64,000 bases of DNA from Alisma plantago-aquatica. Taxonomy: Eukaryota; Streptophyta; Magnoliopsida; Alismatales; Alismataceae. The DNA is taken from contig OY856411.1 of assembly GCA_963693085.1 (NCBI GenBank), positions 64,972,001 to 65,036,000 on the forward strand, read 5' to 3'. The position numbers and the translations under genes are program-made. Below the pieces are notes generated by a model. That model did no database searches and was not told where the DNA came from. It saw only the letters and a list, made by a program, of their open reading frames with translations. This document shows positions 1 through 11,691 of this stretch, piece after piece (within the stretch, counting starts at the first letter, position 1; each line of letters starts with the position of its first letter).

Positions 1-1901
1 GAGTACAAACACTGAGTTTCCTATTTGATTTAGTTTTTGCAAGATGATATGAAATGGATTATTTCTATATTGTGATGAATCTCATATTATCAAATCACAT
101 TAGAAATGATAGCAATCCATCTAAATGAGAATTCTTAAAGTAGTTGTAGAGGTTACATGAATATTTTGAAATCTAAAATTTTCGGCTATGACTGAAATTG
201 TTGTATAGTTGAATAAAGAAGTTTGTCTAGTTGAATCTCTTTGGTTACAAATGATTGTTTTATTTGTGTGTGTATTAAATATATGTTAGATAAGATCTTA
301 GATTTCATCTGATGATATCAATGTTTGCTTGATATATCAATAAGAGCATGGAAACCCTAGTTCAGTTCATTACACAGTTTCATATATGTATTCAATCATA
401 TGTGAACTATTGAAAGCAATTATTATTGAATAATGTTATGATGTATTCAATATTTATGTGAGTTATGTGATAAGTGAATGAGGTAAATGAAACCCTCATG
501 ACAGGGTGTTCAGTGAAATAAGTATTGTGATATCAATATTTCTAAGTTTGAGATGTGGTGATGCTTAACAGTTCTATTGTGGTAAATGTTATCAGATGGC
601 TTATGAAATGAACGGTTTACAAAGATGAACAAAGATATGTTGATGTGATGATTGAATTGTAAATTTAAAGAGTGAATTAGACATGTAGATGCCCTGAACA
701 CTGTAGAATCCTCACAGGATGAGGCCTGCGCTGTGAGGAGGAAACGGCTTCCCGATTGGAGGTAGTCTAGATCAAGCTAAGATGGAGCGCACCAGTAGGG
801 TGCGGGGGTCTTGACCAGTAGGGAAGACTCCTTACAGTTTTATGGTACCCAACACCAACCGGGGATGTCGGTGGTACCTGTATAACATGTTGAGTGATCA
901 ATGGTCAGTAGGTCCACTGATGCACAATAAGCCTGAGGGCTTTGACTCACCACCTGAGTACCCAGGTTGAGAGGTGGAGTCTGATATATTCGGTTGCTCC
1001 CATTAGCTACCGAGAGGCAGACGTGCCGATGCCCTCTGCAAACGGGGTCTTACTCAAGAGATAGGCTTAGGAACCTAGGCATTCTTCTAAGTCTTATACA
1101 GTGAGATTGTAGCTTGTTGTGATTCTTTCACATGTTGTGGTACACCTCATGTGGGTTCAGGACATAATAAGATGAATGAGCGGTTAAACAAGTGTGTGCA
1201 ATTATTCAATTATTCTTTGTTGTTTCTGAGTTATTAGCTCTCTTTGAGATTAATCAAGCATATTCATATATTGATTCACTCTTGTAGATATCTAGAGTAT
1301 CCTTCCATATTTATGATTGTCAATGATTAGACTTATTAAATCTTGATGTTGTTATAATTGATATCAGTCGCTTTGCAATATATTTGTAATTATATAAGTG
1401 CTTTAAACTAGTTCTTTGAAGTAATCATTCACTAAGAGAGTAGGCTCACCCCTCTACTCACAATTTTTAGGAAAACCACATGGACTTAAAGAAGGTCAAA
1501 GCATCGGAGTAGATCTACCACATGAGTTAAGTATGAGATCAGTTAAGTTATGTCGATCCCTATCACTCTAGGTCCTTATATAGATGTGAGAGAGTTGTAA
1601 ATGATGTTTTGTATCTTTGTTTCCTTAATAAGAGAGAATGTATCTGATTATCATGTTGTATGTACCTGGAAGAGTGAGAAACAGAATGAATGTATAGATG
1701 TGTATCATTAATGTTGAGATCATATTAGAGTAATAAAACTTTAATTCTCTTGTAAAGTTTGTTTATGTGATTGGATGCGATAAAATAAAGAGTTTGAAAT
1801 AAAAAAGGTAAAAAATGGGAGTGAACTTTGTATTAAGTATAATCCTCAAACTCATGCCCACATCTCATTATTAGTGGTAATCTTGGGATGCGGGTGTGAC
1901 A
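1..1901 (+). repeat. LTR A (partial, cut by window start)
   Basis: This stretch is collinear and near-identical by eye to 20551-22449. Both copies end in GGGTGTGACA. A primer-binding-like site (TAGTATCAGAGCTTAGG) follows this copy directly, which identifies 1901 as an LTR 3' end. The 5' part lies outside the window. No open frame of note is present. Orientation (+) follows from the PBS lying to the right. Confidence 0.8.
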
Positions 1902-4483
1902 ATCTTTTAGTATCAGAGCTTAGGCTGAGCTGTCAGGGACCATTAGGATAGAAAGTTAGAGTTATATGTGTGGAAGATAGGAGGTGATGTGTCTATAGCT
2001 CTAGTAGGTTTGGGTACTTGGATACCCTAGCCTGATATCTGGATACCTAGGTTGACCAGTATCAAGCTACTCTGTGTATTCTTCTCTAAATGCCCTGGCC
2101 AGGTATGCAGAGGAATGATGGGCTGGAGAGAAACCCTAGAAATCTTAGGGTTAGGAGACCAGAAAGTAATGAAGGATTAAGAGATTAAACATAGGATGTG
2201 ATACAACTCTTGCTTTATATTTCTTCTTTAATTGGAGATCAATAGAAATGCTCTTATATGTATGAATTCAGATTATCAGTTTGTAAAATATATATGGTTC
2301 TTTTATATTGTTGTGTATCATGAAGTGATTTAGTTATTGTTTATATCCTTTGTATCAAGTAGACCAGAAGTTATGTTTTAATGATTTTTCCCTAAGTGGA
2401 TATTCTTTTCACATGTTTGAGATTAATAGGATTCAGTTAATCTTGAGTAGCTCTTGGATTCAGGACTGTAGGTTTGGCCTGGTCTAGCTGACAGAATGTG
2501 TTACTGGAATCTAATGACTCTTATTAAAAATATAATAAGAGTAGACTATGAATAAATTAGACCGACATCATAGTGAGAATGTTCATACACTCAGATGTTG
2601 AAACATATTGGAAAGATTAGAATAGCTAAGAATCATTTGGAACTAATATATGAGATCCAACTTTGGGGCCTCATATGAGAAACCCTTAATTGGAAATAAA
2701 AGAACACGACATAAGGTTCAGATTAAGTTTAATGATTAGTATTATATGAACTCGAAATATGAAATATGGAAAAGATATGAGAAAAGTATGTAAGGGCCAA
2801 GATAGTAAGAATCAATTATGAGGAATGGATCATATAATCAAGTACAATGCTTATATGTACTCCAAAGCAAAGGTAAAATAGAAGAAAAGAGTTAAGTATA
2901 CAATAATTACATAGAATTGAAGAGTCTTCATACGAGTTAAAGTAAAGAGAATTAGATGAACATGTAAATCATAAGACCAGGACAAGAAACATAGTTGAAT
3001 CAAAGAGAAATGTTAGAAATGATGATTTTGATTAAGAAATGAGGGTTATGATATAATGGAGAGCATGGAATGTATACCTTTATTATGTAGTTTGATACAT
3101 TCATCCTTACCACCTTTGGATTCCAAGTCTCTATAGAACAACAAATTAGTTTCTAAAAGAATAACAAAAGTGTAGTTTAACAAATGAATAAGTCATACAA
3201 AGGTAGATTATATCCAGGAAGTAAAAACTTGATTGAAAGAGAAACTTAGTTTGACCCATACATGAGTCATTTGATTTAAAATTAAGAATATGTAATGTAT
3301 TAAACATAAGGTGAAACTAGTATAGAGATTATTGATTTAGAATCTCAACTTCACATTAGTAGAAGGATAAAAAGAAATATGTACAACATGGTATACATGG
3401 TCATACACATGAATAAGTAACATGATCATAAGAGAAAAGTAGAAGTGAAAGATGATAGGTGGAAGAGTAGTATATGGTAAGAGGATTATGGAAAGTAAGG
3501 AGGGGTTTGAAATATGATGGAGTAATACATAATATATAAGAAAGAGGTTAGGAGATTCAAGCAAGTGCTAATTAGTCAAGTATCCTTGTTGATAACTAAT
3601 TAAACCTACATATGAGAAATTTAGTAAGGAAATGTTTGAAGATAAGAATTCTAAGTCTTAGAATCACCTTCGCTTTCATATCTTCCTTAATGAGAGCAAT
3701 GTGGGAATGAAGTGATAAGAAAATGAATCATATGTGATGCCTAACCACCATGGTAGAGACATATAGTGAATGTAATAATGACACACAATATGATGATGAA
3801 ACCCTAGCAAGGTAAATTGAGAATGTAATTTATCTGAATGACCAAGTAAGAGAAAGGAAATTCAATTGATAAGATAAGGAAGACTTTAGTAAAACTTATG
3901 AGATCCAAAGTTTGAATTTCAAATTAAGGGAGCAAAGTCACATAACAATAACGTCATGCCACTAATAAGGACAAAACCATAGACTGTTTAGAGTTTGTAG
4001 TAGTTCAAGGGATGTCACTAGCAATTTGACCTTGAATACTAGCATCTATATAAAACAAGATCATGTGATTTGCACGATGAGAAGTAAACTAGCACTGATA
4101 GTAATCCTAGCTAATCTAAAAGGTTGAGGAACAATATGAAAATGATTCAGAGCAAAGGGTAAGAAATAAATTTGAAATGTAAAAAGTGTGTTTTGAACAA
4201 AAGGAGAAGTGCAAGATGAGCAAAGTTTAATCTAAAAAAAATTCTTGTAGTAATATCAAGAATGATGAATAATCTATTCTTACTTTGTATGTTTAAATTT
4301 TAGGGATGTTTATTCTATATGATCAAAATGAGAAGGATAAGTAACAAGAAGTAAGTAGTAATGAATGAGAAGATAAGATAAAATAATGGCTTTCAGAAAT
4401 ATTTGAATTTGTTTTTAGAAGTGTAATTTGTTGAAGGTATAATGAGGGATGTAAATTAGTTCTACGTATGATTTCAGTGTACA
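1902..4483 (+). mobile_element. Internal domain A of a LARD-like retrotransposon, non-coding
   Basis: It starts with a mutated tRNA-Met primer-binding site (TTAGTATCAGAGC; canonical TGGTATCAGAGC). It is collinear with 17905-19560: both share the segment from the PBS through the 'AGGCCTG/ACTCTTATTA' area to the block near 4470. Every frame on both strands is broken by frequent stops and I find no gag, protease, integrase or RT motif. A non-coding internal domain of about 2.6 kb between LTRs of about 3.6 kb fits a large retrotransposon derivative that depends on proteins from another element. No strong polypurine tract is visible before 4484; AATGAGGGATG near 4441 is the best candidate. Confidence 0.65.
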
Positions 4484-5972
4484 TGTTATGACCGCATCTG
4501 AGCTTAATTGGTAAACTAGGGTTACCAAGATGATTACATGATTAATTGGACTGATCACTCTTGAAATCTAATGAATGATGATAATCCAATGAGAATGTTT
4601 TAACTATGATAAGAAGTTTAAGTGTTCGTTTGCCTTGAGAATTAGGGTTTGAGAAACATAAACCCTAATCGGCCCAAAATAGGGTTTTGATGATACATGA
4701 ACACAAAATTTGATAAGTATAGTGTCTCAGTAAATGATTTTTAGTATTTTATGTGTAACTCTGATTTAGCTCAAATTTATATATGGTTTGGATATATCAA
4801 TAGGAACACTATTGAAAAATATCATAATTTTGGAACGATGTTCTGACCTGTTGGTCGGCCGAGTTGCAACTCGACCGAATATGCTGCAGACTGCAATATA
4901 GCAGTGAACTGTTCGATTTTTAATTATTTATTGGTAACTTGAAATGATCTGAAATTTTTACTGGAGGTCTAAAACTCCAGTATTCATAACATATAAAATT
5001 GTCAGAATTTTTGGAGCTTCTTTTATCTATTCAGTAGTCGCATTATAGTAACTTTTGTATAACTGAATATTCAGCCAATATAATAAAAGTTGAGTGTAGG
5101 GTCAATATGTAATTGACCCAAGCAGCTCAAATGGTCTATATGATCAACCACACACACAAGTAGCTCTCATTCTTCATCATTCACTCCAGAGAAACGAAAA
5201 CCTAGAGAGAGAGGGAGAGTTAGGGTTGGAGAGGAGAAAGAGGTGGAATCGCCAACCTAGGGTTTTGCGGTCCGAGGAATGGTGAAATCAAGTAAGTTTG
5301 GTTTCTTTGCATAGACTTTACTGGTGAATCTTCTCTCACATGTCAAGATTCCGTCCATGCTCTAATTTGATCCAAAATGGTATCAAAATTCCTCTTTTCT
5401 CACTCTTTCTTCATAATCCCTCATTTTCAAGGTTTCCGAGTTGAATGGAAGAAGAATTGGGAAATTTGCTAGGGATTTGATATGAGTTCGAAATTCTCAG
5501 GGATGAGCTGCAGTTTTGAGGTGTTTTCACACCTTGGGGTGAGTGGGTACTTCCTTTAAATAGTATAATGTACGAAATTTGACTATATCATCCAAATCCC
5601 TAAATGCTTAGTATGTGATTCTAAACCCTGAAATGTCTGTTTGATTTAAGTTGTTGCAAATTGATATGATATGGATTCCTTCTCTGTTTGAATGACTCTT
5701 TGATGGTAGATTCACATCAGAAATGTATACAACACATCCTAGTAATAATGATTTTCAGATTTATACCATATGATGTAATTAGGGTTTAACCTAATTGAGA
5801 TATCACTAGAGTTTCAACCTTATTGAAGAGACATTTAGTCTTGAACTAAGTCTAGATCTTAATGCTCCTAATAAAGCACATGTCTAACATATTTCAATAT
5901 CCAAGCCCATTTGGATTCACCATTAAGTCTATGACTTTTGATTTCACTAAGTTGAAGCTCAATCGAGCTGTG

Positions 5973-6151
5973 GCACGGCCGTGGTGGGTGACTATGACCG
6001 TGGTGAAGGGTCTGTGCCACGGGCGTGCTAGGTAGCACGGCCGTACTGAGTGCTTTTGAAACTATGATCTCTATATACCACGACCGTGGGGAAGAGCCAT
6101 GACCGTGGTGAGGTGACTGTGCCACGGCCGTGGGGTGACATCACGACCGTG
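5973..6151. repeat. Cluster of palindromic CACGGCCGTG-like 10-mers
   Basis: About eight copies of CACG(G/A)CCGTG or close variants (ATGACCGTGG, CACGGGCGTG, CACGGCCGTA) fall within 180 bp. They are spaced by short linkers such as GTGACTGTGCC. The core is self-complementary and rich in CG and CHG methylation sites. The cluster lies only in LTR B and is missing from the corresponding parts of LTRs A and C. Confidence 0.7.
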
Positions 6152-6405
6152 TTGAAGCAAACCCTAAATGAATACTTAAAGGTCAAAGTTAAATGAAGAA
6201 GCCTAGTAATCTTATAAGTGGTTAGGATGTACCTCATGGGTTACCTTATTTGAATTTTATTCTTGATGCATGATATCTCAGTGAATAGCATGGAAACCTA
6301 AATTTAGTTCAATTTCCATGGTTTCATACATATATTGATTGTATATGATTGTTGAAAGCAGTCTTTACTTTGTGAATGTTTATATCGTGTGAAATCCTTA
6401 TGAGA

Positions 6406-6552
6406 GCCATGTGATAAGTGAATGAGGCAAATGAAACCCTAAGAGCAGGGTGTTGCCATGTGATAAGTGAATGAGGCAAATGAAACCCTAAGAGTAGGGT
6501 ATTGCCATGTGATAAGTGAAGAAGGAAAGGAAACCCTAAGGATAGGGTGTTC
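6406..6552 (+). repeat. Three tandem copies of a 49-bp unit
   Basis: Units start at 6406, 6455 and 6504, each beginning GCCATGTGATAAGTGAA and ending with AAACCCTAAG...AGGGT. The first two are nearly identical and the third is more diverged. LTRs A and C carry a single copy (ATGTGATAAGTGAATGAG near 469 and 21017), so this is a local expansion in LTR B. Confidence 0.85.
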
Positions 6553-7010
6553 AATGAATCAAGTTATGGTGATATGAAAGGTTTCCATATGAGATGTGGT
6601 GATGCTTAACTGTTGAATTGTATGTTTCTTGTGCATTAAACTTTACATGCTGGTTCTCTTTGAGTTGGTATATATATACTACAGGGTTTCTTATTTTCAC
6701 AATACATATCTTGTGAATTGCAGGTGATGAGATATGACATGCCCTAGAAAGGGATGTTACTGAGATCATGCATATATGTATGAAATGTTAGAATGAGAAT
6801 ACTTGTTGGGCAGACATGATATATGTTTGAATACATGAGCTATGATGTTTTATATGATATGATATGGCAGGCCGTGTGAGCCTTGTGAGAAATGTAAAAT
6901 GAGTTATAATTTCTGTTTTAAATGTATCTATAATGTTAATGTTAGACTTAGGTGCCCTGAACACCGTAGAATCCCCTTTGTGCGGTCTACGATCTTAAGG
7001 GGATGAAACG

Positions 7011-7150
7011 ACCTAACTGGAGGACAGTCCGGACGGTCGGCAACCTACTGGAGGACAGTCCAGATGGTTGGAGAGAGAGTGACCTACTGGAGGACATTCC
7101 AGATGGTCGAGTAGTCGTGTGACCTACCTGGAGGACAGTCCAGACGGGCA
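7011..7150 (+). repeat. Four degenerate repeats in LTR B
   Basis: The motif ACCTACTGGAGGACAGTCC with small changes starts at about 7011, 7043, 7082 and 7122, each followed by (A/G)GA(T/C)GG. Spacing is 32-40 bp. LTRs A and C have only loosely related sequence here (GACCAGTAGGG). Confidence 0.75.
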
Positions 7151-7360
7151 CGGCTCGACACTCCGCCTGTGTGCTCAGGTTAGGAGGGGTCCAGTTTACA
7201 CTCTTTTGAGAGTGCAGTGAGGTCCTGTAGTAGACCAGGACGAGCAGTCAGACTTAGCATTTCTTGGGGTGTCGCTAAGTCTTGTACGGTGTGGTCGTAG
7301 TACACTGCGAGTCTCATATGCAGAGTACACTGCATAAGATCAGGGCATAAGCTAAAATAT

Positions 7361-7375
7361 CACTACTATAGAAAC
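7361..7375. repeat. CACTA left terminal inverted repeat
   Basis: CACTACTATAGAAAC, preceded by TAT (7358-7360). It differs from the right terminus at two positions, the 9th and 15th. Confidence 0.95.
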
Positions 7376-7377
7376 GG

Positions 7378-7865
7378 CCTTTGGCGTCGGTCGTTTAACC
7401 CCATTTGGTGTCGGTTTCCGACCGACGCCTATGTGTGCGCCGCTAAAGGTCGAACACTTCGGCGTCAGTTTTTTAACCGACGCCTATTTAATCTATAGGC
7501 GTCGGTCTTTTGGTATATAACTGACGCCAAAAGGGTTCCCGCCACAGAAAACGGCGTCATCTAGGGCACTTTCTGCATCGGTTATTTACTAAACAACCGA
7601 CGCCTATATGGAATATAGCGTCGGTCTTTTAGTAGATAACTGACGCATAAAGTGCCCTAGATGACGCCATTTTCTGTGGCGCGAACACTTTTGGCGTCGG
7701 TTATATACCAAAAGATCGACGCCTATAGATTAAATAGGCGTCGGTTTGATACGAATATCCGACGCCATTTCCAGGACTGCTTTGGCCACATCAGGCGTCA
7801 GTTTTTATCAAATAACCGACGCTGTATGTCTTTGCTGACGGTTTTCTATAAATAACCGACGCCTA
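7378..7865. repeat. CACTA left subterminal repeat array with a large palindrome
   Basis: There are more than a dozen copies of GGCGTCGGTT or its inverse AACCGACGCC, often paired head to head around T/A-rich loops. In CACTA elements such motifs bind the TNPA-type protein and are needed for excision. Between about 7470 and 7750 the array folds into one palindrome centred near 7610: the left arm (CCGCCACAGAAAACGGCGTC and GATGACGCC-type blocks, with TTTAATCTATAGGCGTCGG) recurs inverted in the right arm. Confidence 0.9.
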
Positions 7866-7923
7866 TTTATATTTTTTTTTCATATCAGTTTGCAGGCCTG
7901 CTGTGGCTGGTCAGCAGGATGAG

Positions 7924-7955
7924 AACCTGCAGTTCAATTTTCTGAACTGCAGGTT
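7924..7955. other. Perfect hairpin downstream of the Ulp1-fusion gene
   Basis: AACCTGCAGTTCA (7924-7936) pairs with TGAACTGCAGGTT (7943-7955) around a 6-base loop. It lies about 170 bp past the stop codon of the minus-strand gene ending at 8125, between that gene and the subterminal array. It could mark the transcript 3' region, but this is only positional inference. Confidence 0.45.
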
Positions 7956-8124
7956 TACGACATCCATTGATATCAGCCTACAAACAGGCCGCAAACCTGC
8001 AAAAGTCACAAGGAAAATTCTACACAAGTACATACATTCAGACATCAATTCAATTCTCACATTCACACATATAGAAACATTCAAATACATGTATTAACAT
8101 TCAGAAATATTCATTTACAAAGTA

Positions 8125-11100
8125 TCATTCATTATCGCTATCAACATCCCAATTATATCTTACAGTTGCCACTGCTTGTATGGCTTTTGCCCATTCTTCT
8201 CTTACTTCATTTAATGCTTCCATCGTATATGGAGCATGTATATTTTTTAAGCGTTTACCTATAGTGTGGTCAGTTTTAAACACCTGCAAAGAGAATGATG
8301 TATATATATAAGTAATAATATAAAAATAAGATAAGATTGATATATTTCATACTAACTAATGAGACTATATATAATACCTCATGTATGGTATCGATGTCCA
8401 ATGCGGCATATTTGATAATCATCTGCATAAATCGCATCACATAGTATGCGCATGCCCAGCCATTGTCTTGTGTAGCACACTATAAATTGAAACATACAAA
8501 ATAATACAACTAAGCACAATTCACATCAATAATATATATATTCGAGTCGGGAACTTACTTGTACGTTCTGCCAATTTATTGGCTGGTTCTTTTTCCTTGG
8601 GACCGTTCCTCCAGCCTTTTTGAATGCATCTAAACCCCTACATGTTAATATAACACAGTAAATTACATAAGTAAATAGTAATGTAATAACAGATGTTAAC
8701 AGATACAAAAATGAAATATTTCTCACCAGAATAATGACATTCTCATTACGTGTCCAATTTTAGTGTTTAATGTACTTCCCGCGGGATCTAGATAATAAAC
8801 AGTGAACGTCCCGGGGACAATAACTAGTAACTCCCAATGTTTACCGCTAGAGGTAAAAAGTTAACAATTAATAACTCAAAATGCACAATAAAAATGGAAT
8901 TTTCTTAAGTCCAAATTATAAATAAAGTAAACTTTCTTGACATTGAATGGAGCTATTATTATCGTCTTCTTTTGTTGACCAAAAATTGTAAAAGCATCTA
9001 TACAGTATTGTTGAACATTATCAGGGTCTTTAGCTACCATACTAATCAATGATGGAATCAAAAATCCCACATGATCAAATGCAAATTGTTTGCAATGATC
9101 TTCGACTAAGTAGCTGCAAAACATGTATTACGTATGCATTAATATATAAGAAACCAGATCACCGGATCTTACACAAGGTATATGGATGTATAAACAAGAT
9201 CTCACCTTATCCATGTCTCTATCATTGATGTATTCAGCCAATCATACATAAATAGCTCAATAATATCTTGTATAAATAAAGAGCTATCGTATGATTGACC
9301 TGCATAATCTGCATCTAAAGAAACTATTATAGGGCAATGTATATTATGTGCCCGTAGCCAACATGCCATTCCCCTACAAGCAGGACCTAACGGGTATGTT
9401 AGGTCAGTTGGAACCCAAGTTGGTAATGCGGGAAGTGGAGGTGGAGGCCTAGGTGCTCCTGGTGTCTTCTTTTTAACCTGTATATATAATTTCAGATCAG
9501 TTGACATCATATATACACATTAACAGTCTAAATCAATGTAAATTTATCTTACAATTTCAGTCGTGTAGACGACATCTACTTTGGGCCACAATATGACCCC
9601 GCCTTCTGCCTCACCAAGTCTATCAATATCTGGGTGGGCATATGGCAACGCAACTTCCCTCCAATCGGGTAATACATGTAGCGGGCTCACACGAATGTAG
9701 CCCTGCGGCATTGGAGTCCCATGAAACGTTGCCCCAGGAAGGGACTGGTAAGCCTGCGCCTCTGCAACAACATAGTCTTGCATTCTTAAGCGGCATGGCT
9801 TCAATGCCTACAAATTTACGTAAAGAATGTTATACATATATACATATAATCTTGAAAACATATCATCTTGAAAAGACTAGCTACAATGTCATAAACAATA
9901 CTTACAGCAGACGTGCTAGGCGATGGGTCTCCAGGATTACTCGCAGTCTGTGCATCAGGAGAAGAGTGGGTCGTCATAGGCTGATTGGAAGCCTGAGATG
10001 CCTGCCACCGCAGCAATTCTTCCTTGACCTTCTCAGCAACTACATCGTTGACCTTCTTAGCAACTAAATCCTCAACTCTCTTATTCTCCTATACATGGAT
10101 AAAAGAAACATTAGCTTCTTATTAATGAATTTCCTTTTGCAGTAACATTCTAAAAAAAGAATAGGTTACCTCTTCTTGAGAAAGTCCCGCTCTGGGTTTG
10201 CGTTGGGATGGCCCAAAGAATGCTTTGATGCCAACACCTGCGCCGACACCTCTAACACGTCCAGGATGCTCTGGGTTACCCAGAGCAACTGTCAATTCAT
10301 CCCTTGTGCCCTGAGGGATGAACGTGCCTTGTTTCCTCTGCTCGTGCAGCTCCCGCTAATCAGCATAAACAGAAATTGGTAAGTTAACACCACAAATAAT
10401 CAATATTCAAACGATTTCTCTAAGAGTTGTATTTTACCATTTTTGCAGCCGCCTCAGTAGTTACGGGCTTCTTTATTTCACCCTTCTTGTTTTGCCTGCC
10501 AGCTATCCAGATATCATGGCGAGGCATGGGTGTGGCAGACTCCTGAGTAGGAGCAGACTCCTGAGTAGCAGCAGACTGCTGAGTAGCCGCAGACTCCGCC
10601 TGTAGTCTTTGGCGAACGCTTGCATAGCCTTTTGGACCCATAGTGTGGTCATGCACATTCAGTGCACGCCTTGCTTTTTGTGCGTCACTGAGGGCCTAGT
10701 TAGTATGCACATTAATGATTTGGTTAGTAGCACTAAATGTTAATTAAATTGGGAGTGACGCCTAATACCTTGAATTCTTCAGATTTTCTTGAAGCAACAA
10801 AATTGTCCCAATCTTCTTTGTCCAAGAAGTTCCATTGTTCAAGGGCTGATTTCTTCTTCTTATCACCCTCTTTTATGTATTCTCTATTCAGATTTGTCCT
10901 ATAATTCCTAAGCATCTTTCCAGCGCGTTGCATCACACTTTTACGATGCAACTTCTCATCTAATGCAAACAGATTCTGTAAAATAGAAATGTTATTAACT
11001 AGTATCCAAAATAGCATTGCAAATAATAGAATTTGTAATCTACAAAATAGAATTGCAAATAATAATAACTCACGCATAAATCCTTCCATATCAAGTCTTT

Positions 11101-11568
11101 TTTCCCTTGAGGAACTTTATGCCAATTATCATACTTAACACCACAATGGCTCTGAGTGGTACACCCAAGATAGTTTACAAAATTATTGCGGTTCACTCCA
11201 ATTGCATTTCCTCCATTATCAAACTCCACCACCAATTTGGATCCACTACCACTTAGCGCTAATAACTTCTTCAACAGAGTGATGCCCCTTTTCTTGTTAA
11301 GTGTTTGGTGTTGCGCATCAAGTTGCTCCAGTGCTTCAGTGGGTACATGTACATCATCAACCTAAAATTTGACAAAAATAAACACACTAAATTAGCCCAA
11401 TATAGAAATATAGGATATATGACATAACTAGAAGATAATGAATTTTATAGAAATACAGGATATGTTTTTAGAACTTACATTGGTATCCTCGCCATGCTCG
11501 TCATGGACAGCATGCTCATCATGGACTTCATTCTCATCATGGACATCATGCTCATCATGGTCAGCCAT
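8125..11568 (-). CDS. CACTA second gene: Transposase_24-like protein fused to a Ulp1-like protease (13 exons)
   Basis: Exons read by eye: 11568-11479, 11361-11074, 10975-10769, 10695-10438, 10355-10170, 10088-9906, 9807-9553, 9477-9206, 9113-8942, 8846-8727, 8637-8559, 8479-8378, 8283-8125; about 790 residues. All introns are GT-AG and eleven of twelve keep phase. The exon 9/10 junction does not (out by 2 nt; an alternative donor after 8933 has the same problem), so it is either misread or a lesion. Residues 1-30 are His/Asp/Glu-rich (VHDEH-type repeats). Residues about 165-345 match the plant En/Spm Transposase_24 family: EQWNFLDKEDWDNFVASR, HTMGPKGYASVRQRLQ and LTVALGNPEHPGRVRGVG. Residues about 565-740 look like a C48/Ulp1 peptidase: DWLNTSMIETWI, then KHWELLV (His), VYYLDP (Asp) and TQDNGWACAYYVMRF (Gln, Cys). 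It occupies the slot of the TNPA DNA-binding gene, so binding of the subterminal repeats is a reasonable inference. The role of the protease is unknown. Confidence 0.85.
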
Positions 11569-11691
11569 CTGAAAATGTCATTAAAAAGGAAAACATTTAG
11601 CATTTGTATTAACTAGAAAAAGGCAAACATTTAGCATTTGTATTAACTAGAAAAAGGCAAATATTTAGCATTTGTATAAACATACATGTCT

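Larger units (their letters stand above)
4484..7360 (+). repeat. LTR B, 5' part (interrupted by the CACTA element)
   Basis: Similarity between the two internal domains stops here and a TGTTATGACC start is present, as expected for an LTR beginning with TG. From about 5440 onward it matches 20365 onward, including the segment around GGTGAGTGGGTACTTCCT. It continues after the CACTA insertion at 17202-17904 and ends TGTAACA. Net LTR length is about 3.58 kb. It is clearly diverged from LTRs A and C and carries its own small tandem repeats. Confidence 0.7.
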
